Part shown: piece after piece, positions 37,801 to 49,800 of the stretch
How the letters are laid out: every line of letters starts with the position of its first letter
Position numbering within the stretch: the first letter of the stretch is position 1
DNA from: Macrobrachium rosenbergii
Taxonomy: Eukaryota; Arthropoda; Malacostraca; Decapoda; Palaemonidae
DNA: 64,000 bases
Direction of reading: 5' to 3'
NCBI RefSeq assembly: GCF_040412425.1
Contig: NC_089756.1
Span: forward strand, 3,850,498-3,914,497
Notes under the pieces: model-generated
What the model was told of the DNA's origin: nothing
The model's input: the letters and a program-made list of their open reading frames with translations, nothing else
The model's database searches: none
Position numbers and translations under genes: made by a program

Positions 37801-40800
37801 AGAGAACATGCAAAGCGTGCAGCCTACCAGGCTGGGATCATCTGGGGCCAGGCAACCCACTGTAATCCACACATGAGAAGTCCAGCTGAATGGGGGTGGA
37901 CACAGAAAGGAGAAGCATGGCAGATACATTTGACAATACTACCACCGATTGCAGCAAGCTGTCAAGAATTGACAAAGTGCTCCTGTGAGAAGGTTTGCAA
38001 AGGAAGAGGCAAGTGCTCTCAGGCAGAGCTTCCCTGCACATCACTCTGCAGCTGCATATGTGAATAGTAGCGGATCGAGAAACAGCAGCACGGTATGCAT
38101 AACTTTGAAAATGTACTAGCCAGGACAAAACTTATGTAAAGAAAGACAAACATCTTTGTGGTCATCTTGAGAAATATGTCTCAGGGTGCTTTTTAAACAG
38201 GAAAATATAGTTCAGCAGGCTTCAAAACATAGGAATCCACACTTAGATCGTGCAAATCAGACAACTACAAATATTTCTAAGCAAAACATCTACTTCGGGC
38301 AGTTATTTTGGCAGCCATCTTGGATTTTGAATTGGCCAATTGGGCAGATTTGATTAGTATACCTTGGAGGACACTTGTGCCAAATTTGATGCTTGTATCA
38401 TCATTTGCACGATTTTTCTGTTATCTGCCCCACTACCTAGCAGTAAAACAATCCAATGCTTATACATTGCTTTATTGCTTCTGACATATAGCTTCATCCT
38501 AGCCCTTTTTCAAATGATGTTGGTTACTCCCATTCATTTGAAAAGGCCCAGAAGTCTGACTGTTGAACATGCAGTTCTACACTCCTTTCAACATGTCAGA
38601 GGCACGTTACTCTTCCTTGATTTACTCAATCAGGAAGAGGACCCAGGTGTAGCAAACTACCAGTCAGTTCAGAGACCTACTTAGGTTCCCCCCTACAAGG
38701 AAGTAAGTCTTCCTTATGTAAAGACCAGTGGTTTTTACTTTGTTTAGGAACAAATGATCAATTTTCAGAGTCATTTGTATTTTTCGTAACTATACAAACC
38801 TGAGCCCTTTACAGTTAAGTGCCCACCTCATGCTCCCCCTCATTCTGATACTTGGACCAAAAGGCAAAGTGAATGCTTATCAGCCAGGTGGGCGGGGCTC
38901 CCACCTAGCACTTGGTAGTTAACTATCTAGCCACCTTGTTTAAAAGTTAAACTGCTATTTCCAATTACGCTGAAGCATATTCCTCTGTAAAGACCCCAGG
39001 TTTGTATAGTTAGGGAAAATACAAATTACTTTAAAAATTTGTCGTTTTTCTGTTACAGCATAATGAGTCTGAGCATTTTGTAACCAGTGTATTAGTAATG
39101 TAATGTTACAGTTTTGAACTCCCAACGAATCAATAAATGAACAAACTAGTTAATAACACTGTAATACTCTTGTTTAATTTTCTAAGAATTGAGTGTCACT
39201 GCAAAGTTGTTAAATTTGAATATGAGATTAAGAATGAAGTATGCCATAAATTAGAAAATGAGCAGCATAATTAAAAAAGGGTTAAAGGAAAAAAGTCAAG
39301 TAAATCATTTGTAGGCCCTTTTTTTCAGGATTGGTTATCTGTGAGGTTCTGGTTTTGAATACTGTACTTTAAAAATTGGTGGTCTGAATTCATGTAACAT
39401 GATGACAGTTCACTGTAATCAGGTTATGTAATAGAGTGAATCACTTCTCTAGGCAATGTAGTAATCCTCTACTGTACTGTTCTGGTATTTTGAATAACAT
39501 TTTTTACTGTATACAATACATCATTTTTATGGAATAACTTACACTGTGGTAATTCTTTTTAAGTGTAAAGTTATGTATGTGAAGATAGTATTCATTTTTG
39601 GACCAGGGCTGCCTACTGTGCACAAGGCTGTAGCATCTTGAAGTTGCTTCTACTGTGCGCAGAAATAAGTGAAAGTCGGGTCCCATACCTTGTGTGTAAT
39701 CATAATACTATAGCATCTGTTGTGTCTGTTATTTGATTAGTCAGTGTATGTGTAAATTTCATCTCATGTCGCCAAGTAACGAGGGATGCATTTCTGTGAC
39801 AGTTGTAATGCACAACAATGTCAGGCACTTTACAAGAAGTTTCTAACTTGAGGTCCCTATAATTCAAGAAATATTACAGTATCTTACATAGTTTGAATTT
39901 ATGAAACTTGAAAAATTTGTAGTTGGAGAATGATTTTTTCATATAATAATTTACCAAGTTATTACACAGCTATAGTTTCAACTTGCACAGCAGCCTTTAT
40001 TTAAAAAATCATGGAAGCACTTCAATAGTTTAGTGTAGGTGACAAGCCCCGCACACTAACGGGAGTACTGGAAGCAACTTAGCAGAAAACCTCATTCTGT
40101 TTCTGCCAGCTCTCGAGTGACATCAGGGGTTAATTGCAGCTTTTGTTTACTGATTTTCGGTTGCGTGGCTGGATTTCAGTGAAGTATTATCAGTTATTTT
40201 GAGTAGCCTTCAAGCTTTAATAGCTTTCAGGATCAGTTTTCAAGTTTTTATTGTTATTCTGTCTGATTCAAATTCATCTCGTTTTTCGTAGCGAAGGTTG
40301 GAAAACAGGGGTGCAATAAGATTGATCAGATCTTCATATAACCCTTGTAGTAAGGAAGACATATGTTTTACAGTAAGTGTAGGGTGCAGTAATGTAAGGA
40401 GGAACTGGTGCTGAATGTAATGATTGCCCGAGCACCCAGCACCTGCTCTCAAGTGCCCGGCACCAAGTGAACTTAAGTGGAAGGAACTTAATCTCACCTA
40501 GAGAAGTTAGTGATAGGAAGAAGAATGCAGCCTCTAGTGCCAAGAAACATGCTTCTCTTAGCTCAGCCTAGGTTAGAAGATAACCCTGCTGTTCCTTCTT
40601 CCTCCCTTCCTGGTGTTTCTCCTGCTACTAGCCCTCCTACGTTTAATCCGCCTACTCTTGCGCTTGGCTCCCTTGTTTCTGACCCTTGCCATTGCTAGTC
40701 TCGAGTCTAAGTTTAACAGATTTTAACGTAGTAGTGAATGCAGTGAAGCGGAGGAGGTGGCTACTCATCCCTTCGGTCCTCTTAGACCAAGGTCACTGTC

Positions 40801-43800
40801 ATACTCCCCTAGATTGGGGAGAAGACATACTGAAAGTCCAATGGAGGCCAATGGGTTTGTCCCACAGGTAGTTGCCCCCTCAGTCAAACCTGTTTTGCAT
40901 TCCCAGGTATTGGCATACAGCCACTGGAAAGGCATCTTGACAGGAGACAGTGTTATGCAAGTGGAGGAGGTGGCTTCTTGTCCTGCCAGTTCTCCTAGAC
41001 GAAGGTCTCTGTCCTGCTCCCCTGAACCTGGGAGAAGACATACCAGAAGTCCAAGGGAGGCTGGTGGGGTTTGCCCACGGGTTGCTGCCCCCTCAGTTGA
41101 AACTGTTGCATGTATATCCCAGGTTTCAGCAGACAGCCACTGGGAGGGCGTCTTGTATGTGCATCAGATGTCGTCCGACTCTCTAGACTCCAGCTTAGGC
41201 TTGGAAGCACTGCAAGCGCTTTCTAGATTCATCTCATTCATAGAATAGGCATGTAGGCGATGCTGACAACTCTTCTCCACTGCCTAGTTAGCAGTTTAAG
41301 GAGCTTGGCGCAGTCCTCTACCTTCTTGCAGTGCATGGGACAGCTGAAGTATTTTTTTCTCCTGAGCATACTTCTGTTGGGCGCCAGTATTTGGCTCCCA
41401 ACAATCCCTCTCAGGCACCTCAATTCCAAAACTCCATTGAGAGTGGTGTGGCGCAAAGTTAGGAAACTGAGTGGAAAATTTGTTGCGTCACCATTACCCT
41501 CATTAAAAGTCAATAACACTCTGATCACAGAGCCCACTGAAGTTGCCAGTGAGCTGGGAAAACACTTTTCTCAAGTTTCCAGCCCTGATAATTATTCTCT
41601 AGAATTTCAGAGAATTCGGAAGGCTGAAATGACTCTGAAATTTGATTCGGGAAAATCTGAACCATACAACCACAAATTTTCCTTAAGAGAATTTCTCGAA
41701 AGCACTCTCTTCAACTGAATCAACAGCTCCAGGGTGATTCAATTTTATATGAAATGCTTAAACACCTCCCAGATGATGCCAAAAGTATCTACTCAAGATT
41801 ATAAACAAAATATGGGAAACTGGAATTTTACCCAAGGACTGGAAAATATCCATAATTGTCCCCATAAAAAGCCTAATAAAGACGCTTCCCAAGCCACCAG
41901 CTATAGACCAATAGCTCTTACCAGCTGTGTTTTGTAAGCTGATGGAGAAAATGATAAACACCAGATTAGTTTGGCACCTGGAAACTAAAGGACTAATAAC
42001 TCCATTTCAATTTGGTTTCAGGAAAAATCGTTCCACCCTTGATCCTTTGCTGAGGCTGACCAATCAAATCCAGCAAGGATTTGCCAAACGATGTCAGACT
42101 ATCGGGGTATTTTTCGACCTAGAGAAAGCATATGACACTACTTGGAGAATTGGCATCTTAAAACAATTGCACAAAATGGGCATATGTGGAAGAATGATTA
42201 AATTCATATATTCCTTTTTAACAGAGAGATTTTTTAAGGTTAGAGTGGGCAACACACTCTCCCAACCTTTTGTGCAGGAGGAGGGTGTTCCACAAGGAAG
42301 TGTGTTAAGTGTGACACTTTTTCAGTTGCAATAAACAGTATTGTGCAACAAATATCATCACCTGTTAAATGCTCGCTTTTGTTGATGACCTTGCAATATA
42401 CTGCACAGGATATGATGCCTCGTCAGTATGTAAACATTTGCAAAGGTCTGTTAATGCTATTACAAAGTGGGCTGATGAGAATGGTTTTAAATTCTCTTCC
42501 TCGAAAACAGTTTCTGTAAGATTTACTAGGTGCCAGCGTGTGGAAGAGGTTCCCACCCTTAGTTTAAAAGGATCTATCATTCCTTATGAAAAGGAAGTAA
42601 AATTTTTGGGAATGACCATTGACCAGAAATTGACATGGGCCAGCCACATAAATGCCTTAAAGACTAATGTTAAACAATCTCTCAATATTTTAAAGGTTGT
42701 CTCTGGATTTAGTTGGGGAGCTGATAAAAATCCCTGCTGAGACTGTATGACTCGTTGTGTCGATCCAAGCTAGACTATGGCTGTCAGATTTATTCCTCAG
42801 CTTGTAAAACCAAGCTGAAGGAACTGGACGTTGTACACAATATGGGGCTGAGAATATGCTCAGGAGCTTTTAGAACTTCGCCTGTTGAAAGCATATATGT
42901 TGATACAGACCAACTTCCCCTTGATCTAAGGAGGCAAGAACTAGGATTAAGATACATGGCTAGAATTAAAAGTGCTCCCAAAAAATCCCTCCTTCCAAGT
43001 GCTGAGGGAAGCAGACTCACGGGTCTTTTCTGGTACAAGAGCCTCTAGACCATTCCAAATTAGACTAAATGAAGATGTTAGGGATAGTCATCTTAAATCC
43101 CAGAAAGTCATGGAAGTGAAACATCCTGTGTATCCTCCATGGCTTATCCCAGCAGCATCCGTGTGCAAAAAAGCATATAACAAAAAAGACTGTCCTGAGG
43201 AAGAGATTAGGGAAAGTTCTTGGAGCACGATACTGCCCATACTAATGTGACAAAAATCTATACTGATGGATCAAAGTTGGATAGTGGTGTTGGCTGTGCA
43301 GTTATCCTTGGTGATACAGCATATACAGCTAAACTACCTGACTTTGCATCCATATTCACAGCAGAACTAACAGCCATAGTCTCTGCCCTGGATATAGTTT
43401 TGAAAGTAGCTTGACACTAATTTCAACTCATCTACTCGGACTCCAAAAGCACTTTAGAAGCAATAAAAAAATTCAATAGCTTCCATCCATTAGTTCAAAA
43501 AGTTCAGGAATCGCTCTTCCATTTGTATTATCTGGGTAAATCTGTCTCTTTCTGTTGGGTCCCTTCTCATGTGGGGATTTGTGGAAATGAGATGGCAGAT
43601 AGGGAAGCGAAAAGTGCTAGTGTCTATTCAGAAACAGCCTTTAGTAAAGTGCCTCATACAGACCTAAAAGGTCCTTTTAGATCTTATATTTTAAACAAAT
43701 GGCAAGAAAGATGGACTTCTTCTCTTGCCAATAATAGAAAGTATAGAAAAATCAGAAATAGTATATTGCCATGGGCTTTTCGTCTTTCCAGTCGGATAGA

Positions 43801-46800
43801 CGAACAGAAATAGTTTTAAGCAGAATGAGGATTGGGCACACTTATTTGACCCATCAGTTTATTTTAGAAGGGGGCAGCCTCCCAGAGTGTGCTTATGTGG
43901 TGAGATGCTAACAGTGGAGCACATTCTGGTTGCTTGCCCCAGATATTTTAACCAAAGAGAGAGATATTTTAGAGGTAAATCCCTCTGTGATATTTTTTTT
44001 GGAGATGAAGCAGATATTTCTGCTCTCATCCCCTTTTTAAAGTCTATAAACATTTTTAATAAAATTTAATTATATTTTATTAATCACATCATAGATATAT
44101 ATATATATTTATTTATTAAGCATTTTCTTCATTAATTCATTCATTTATCATATTGTAATTTATCTATGAACCATCTTCATCATACACTCATTAACTCATT
44201 TTTCATAATATAATTTATTTAGTTTCCATTACGGCGCTGAATGGCTTCTTTGGCCCCAGTGCCTGGGCTTTTGCCCTAAAACTCATACATCCATCCATCC
44301 TCTCAGGCACCCGTTGTCTTCATTCAGCGCCCATCTCCTCACAAGCGCCCAACATCAACTCTTGAGTGTCCGCCGCCAGTTTCTAAGCACTTGGCGCCAG
44401 TTGCCAAACGCCCAGCGCCCGCTTCCAAGCACCTGGCACCAGCTCCCAAGCGCCCAGTGTCAACAATTCAGTATCAATCTCCTGCTCGGAGCACCAAGCA
44501 CCCGTTTCCAACCGTGGGTCTCCTAGCCTAAGCAGCTCTCCAATATTTACGGGCAACCTCTCCTACCCTTTTTTGGCTCAACCTACCCCTGGTCTTGCCT
44601 ACCTCGACCTTCCTGATGAGGACCCATCTAGATGACAGATCTAGGCTCCCCACAGTGGTGCTTTCCATGTCTTCTAGAAAGGCACTAAAGGAGATTGAAG
44701 TTTGGTTGTCTGCTAAGAGGCTTCCTTCGTTTTTCCTCCCTTCCGATTAATCCGTAGGTTTTTTCTTTCCTGTGCCACCAAGGAAGCTCCTTCCTGATGC
44801 TCAGCATTTTCGTTAGCGAAAATTATGTTTTTCGTCAGCGGATCTTGACCTCCTTGTCAAAGAACTCTTGGAGTTGCTTGAAGCTTTCAGTTTCTTGGAC
44901 TGGAAGGTGAGAGCGCTAGCCAAGAAGATTAAAGATGGCAATGATTTAGTTGGAGATTTTGCCTTGGACTGGCTAGGAGTTTTTTCTCATGTAGACAAGA
45001 CCATTAGGGATGGCTCTCTTGAACTTGAGGCTCATTTCTCTCTGGTGGTTTTGAAGAAGAGAGATTTTTGGTGCTCCCTTTCCACTAAAGGAGTCACTCA
45101 GGCCCAGAAATCAGACCTCCAATAGAAGTCGACTTCTGGCGCATTCTTCCAAACACCCCAAGGATTTGTCTGCGTTTGTTCCTAAGACGGTCTCTCCTCT
45201 CCAGCTACATCCCTTTCGTGGGATTAAGCCCAAGTCCAGTCTAGGACCCGCTCCAATGTCCATTTCTCAGCCATTTCTATCAAGAGGAGCTCAAGTCATT
45301 GCCTAGAAATGAGGAAGAAGTCCTCCATGCACAAGTGGAACCCAGTCTTCTCGAGTTTTGGGAAAGTGGAGTATCAGAGGGACATAACAGTAGATTGTCA
45401 AAGTTCTGAGGGAAAACTACTCCATTCCATTCATGGAGAGCCCCCTTTAGTCCATTCTCCCATTGTTTTGATGGCCTACTCAAGAGGCTCGGAAAAAATT
45501 CGACCCTTTTGGAGGTGTCCTCTCTGCAGTCGAGGACATCAGCCCAGAAGGCTTCTACTTCTGTTGTTTGTGGTCCCCAAATCATTGGGGTTTGGAGACG
45601 AACCAGTCAGTCTTTTCATCAATTCACCATGGCGATTGGATGATAACCTTGGATATGCAGGATGCATACTTCCTCTTCCCCATCCATTTGGACATCAGGA
45701 AGCATCTAAAGTTCGTCTTGCAGGACACACTCTCAGACGCCCCACATCAGAGTCTAAACACCTGTCTCCTCATGGAGCACCCGATGCCACCCAAGTACCT
45801 GGCACCACTCAGGTGCTTGATGCCAGCTAAAATCTTCCAGTTTTAGGCTCTTTGCTTCAGCCTCTCTATGGCACCCCAAGTGTCCACTCGAGTCCTCGCT
45901 CCTCTTACAAATGACTTCATTTTGTAGGCATAAATGTTAGTCTATATCTGGATGACTTGCCTCTTTGATCCCCTTCTTGGGAAAAGTGCATGAAGGATTT
46001 GAACATCTTCCAGGAACTGAGAATTATCTACCTTCAGAAGTCCCAGTTGTCCCTGTTGCAAGAGTTCCTCTATGTGGGGATTAGTCTCAACTATTGGACT
46101 TTCCGGCTTTTCCATTTGCCAAGAGAATCACCAGGTTCCTTCAGATGGTCCACAAGTTTGTAGCCCCTATTTTCTTGCTCGGCCCATCAGTGTATGAGCC
46201 TACTGGTGACCTTTCGTCCATCAAGACTTACATCATGTTAGGTAAACTTCATATGAGAGTTTGGCAATTCTGCCTCAAGGCCAGCTGGGACAGGGAAACA
46301 CAGCTGGACACCTACATGTTTCCCATAATCCTGGAATTTAAGTCGGACCAGCAATGGTGGCAGTCCAAACGTAGACTTTCGGAAGGAACGCCCTTCATCC
46401 TCTGAGCCCAGACTTAGGCTTCTATTCAGACTCCTCAATTGTAGATTGGGGAGTCCTCTTTGGGGACCAGGAAGTTTCCAGGACGTGGTCACCAGAAGAA
46501 CAGAACCTTCGCATCAGCATCAGAGAGCTGAAAGCAATTCACTTAAGGCTTCAGTGCTTCTCAATCCTAGTTTACAATAAGACTGTGGTAGTCCATTCAG
46601 ACAATACCATAGCCCTAACGTACATACGAAAGCGAGGTGACACTCTCTTATTTTCTCTCTGCCAGACAGCTAGAGACCTTCTACTGTGGACAGATCAGAA
46701 TTGAGTAAGTCTAGTCACTCAATATATTCAGGGCGAACTGAATATTCTGGCAGACGAACTGAGCTGTCAAAAGCAGGTCCTTCCCACCAAGTGGATCTTA

Positions 46801-49800
46801 GATCCCCTGGTCTATCAAATCAGCAAAACTATGGGGCTGGCCGACATTGGACCTGTTTGCCACCTCAAGGAACCATCACCTTCCTCTTTTTTGTTCTCTG
46901 GGCCTGGGCCCTCTAGCATGGGCAATAAATGCCATCCTGCTAGATTGGTCCTACTTGGTCCTCTCCACCTTTCCACCCTTCAACATAGGGAAGTGCTGAA
47001 CAAGTCTTGGGCTCATCGCAACGTTACGATGACTCTCATAGCCCCATTTGGACCCAGGAAAGAATGGTTCCAGGCCCTGCTAGGGTTGTGGGTGGACTTT
47101 CCAAGACACCTTCCCCAAAAACCATGCTTGCTCAGACAACCTCACTTTGAGAGTTACCAAAGGGTTGTCTGCTCTTGCCCTGACAGGCTTTTGACTGTCT
47201 GGAAGCTTGTCAGAATGTAAAGATTTTCAAGATGCACTCCAGAAGCTATTGCAAGATGCAGGCGTCGATTTCCTAGCCATGTCTTCCAGGCTAAGTGGGA
47301 GATTTTCGAAAGTTGGTGTCTCAGACTCAACGTCTCTTCTTCTGAGACATCTCTGACCCAAATTGCGGATTTTATCCAAGGAGATCTAGGAATCTCTAAT
47401 CCTCCACCATTAACCCGTAAGAGGTCAACCACGTCATATGACATGTTGCAGAGGTCGTCCCACACAGGTTATCCACGTCATATGACATTCTTAAGTTTTT
47501 AAATTTGTGCACCTTCATAGCTCATTGTACGGATATTGTGTATGTTGAATGGGTACTTGGCAAACCTCCAGAAATGCAACAGCACCTGAAACCTGCCCAG
47601 GTTGCCAGATTGGGCTACAAATCACAAATGGGGCTGCTTTTTAAACCTTTGGGCAACCATATTTCACAATCTGCTACTTGTGACCTTTTGGGCTACTTTT
47701 GATTTGACGTGGACTCTTTTATTCAATTTGGGTTACTTCCATTTATTTTTTATCTTAATAATAATAATCACACCAGTGGCCATACAATGCTCTTAGTGAT
47801 CCCCATCCCATCCAATACCCCCACCCCATCTTCGACAATACCACCAACAAGAGGAAGACAAGCTTGTCGTCCATTTCTATGAACCACACGGAGGAGGGGA
47901 GGTATGGGTGGCCAGGGAGGTAGGACTGTCTGTGTCAGAAATGTCAGACCAGCTGATCCTGGGTAGCAGTGGATTGATGATAACTTTCTGCCTCATACCT
48001 TTGATTTTGATGAAAGTTTATCAGGAATACAGGTGGATGATTTAGAAGAAAATACTCGTGAAAGTGATTTTTTAATTTTTTTTTTAATAATTCTAAAATG
48101 AAACTGACTGAAGAGGGGTCAAATCGTTACTTTCATTTTATGCAAGGAGGTCATATATCAAGCAACACTCAAGGGAACTACAGTGGTATGACATCACAGT
48201 ATCAGAGATGAGAAATTTTTCTTCCTAGGTTATGCTTATGGGTATTGTCAGGAAGGGGAATTATCATGATTATTGGGTCACTGATCCTCTCCTGAGTACG
48301 CCCATTTTTTCAAAACTAATGTCTGTGAATGGTTTCATAAACATTTTACATGCATTACATTTTTATGATCATCTTGAAGGATATCTAACCAATGCAGTAG
48401 GCAAGATAAACAAAATTCGTGTAGTGTTTGATCATTTAAGAAATAGGTGCAAAGAAGTATTTTATCCCTTTCGTAATGTAGTCATAGATGAGAGCCTCAT
48501 TTTATGGAGAGGTAATATATCATTTAGACAGTGCATTCCTTCTAAACATCACAGATTTGGATTGAAATTGTTCATTTTATGTGACTGTCAAACTGGTTTT
48601 GGTCAAGATCTTATCCTGTACGGTGGTGCTGAAACAGAAGTGACACTCGACGAGACTTTTGGGGTTGTCTGGTGGTGTAGTGTTAACCCCTATGGAGCTT
48701 ATCTTGACAAAAATCATGTATTATTTGTCGATAATTGATATACATCTCCAGCCCTCTTTCAGTATCTTTATTCCAGGAAGACAGGAACCTATTGATAGTG
48801 CTTGTAAGACACTAAAATGGTACAAGAAACTTTTATATCACATGTTAGATATCACAGTATGGGATGCAAAAATACTGTTTACTCTCAAGAATCATGAAAA
48901 AATGCATACACTGCCAGACTTCATAATGGAAGTGATAGGCCAGCTGTTAGAAGATAATGCTGTTGAACGCCCCTCACCTGGTCGTCGCTCTGCTGCTGGA
49001 GATCCAACCTGACTTTCTGCACATCATTTCATTCGTACGATGCGAGTGTCACCAGGTGTCAAGAAACAGAGTACAAAGGGTTTGCTATGTCTGCTGACAT
49101 ACAAATCGTCGACCATAGCAGAAAAAAGACACCTGCTTCCACTGCCATGAATGTGAAATGTCACTATGTCTGGAACCATGTTTTGAAGAATATCATACTC
49201 TTAGAAGTTGTAAAAGTGATAGAGAAAAAAGAAAATGTAGTTTGTAAGTTGTATTACTGAATAAAAAGTAAAATAAATTTTTTTCTAATTTCAGTTTTGT
49301 AAGAGAAATTTATATAATAAATTTTTCATAGTAGTAGAAAAAAATGGTGTATTAGGTGACCTATAAGAGTAAAAAAAAAAAAAAAAAAGCGAAAATGGAC
49401 AACACCACAAGGATTATGTCTGAACAGCCAGCGGGGGGATACTCCCCTAATGCAAACTTTTGGTTTTGGACCTTTAAATGTGGGTTGTGTGCCTTTTAAA
49501 TGCTATTTTCTTTCTTTTGGGACCATTTGGCTTTTATTAAGCCAAAAAAATAATTTTCAGTTTTTTTGTAACCTGAGGGAGTAAACCTTGTTTACAAGTA
49601 TGTAACCTCTTACAGGTTAAGGGGTATCGAGCTGTGTTTAGCTTAGTGTTTAAACACAGGTCCTGAATTTTGCATCAATCCCAGATCTTAATGGACTTAG
49701 TATTGAAGTGGCTGACAGGTCCCTCTTTTGAACCCCTTAGTTCCTCTTCTCGGAGAAACCTTACTTGGAAGACACTCTTCCTCGTAGCTTGGCTACTGCT

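Larger units (their letters stand above)
32801..39040 (+). mobile_element. DIRS-like retrotransposon C with Academ fragment
   Basis: The left end TTGTTCCCACACAAATACAA begins the terminal repeat. Gag, RT and RNase H follow, then an Academ-like transposon fragment in place of the recombinase (37271-38435), then the DIRS 3' end (38436-39040) with the internal complementary region and right terminal repeat seen in DIRS B. It is the best preserved DIRS coding region in the window, but the RT lacks a catalytic Asp. Confidence 0.85.

Noticed and set aside
37271..38067. A domesticated host gene from the Academ-like C-terminus
   Set aside because: It lies inside a decayed DIRS element in an intron, lacks the first nuclease motif and has a transposon end right behind it; nothing points to host use.
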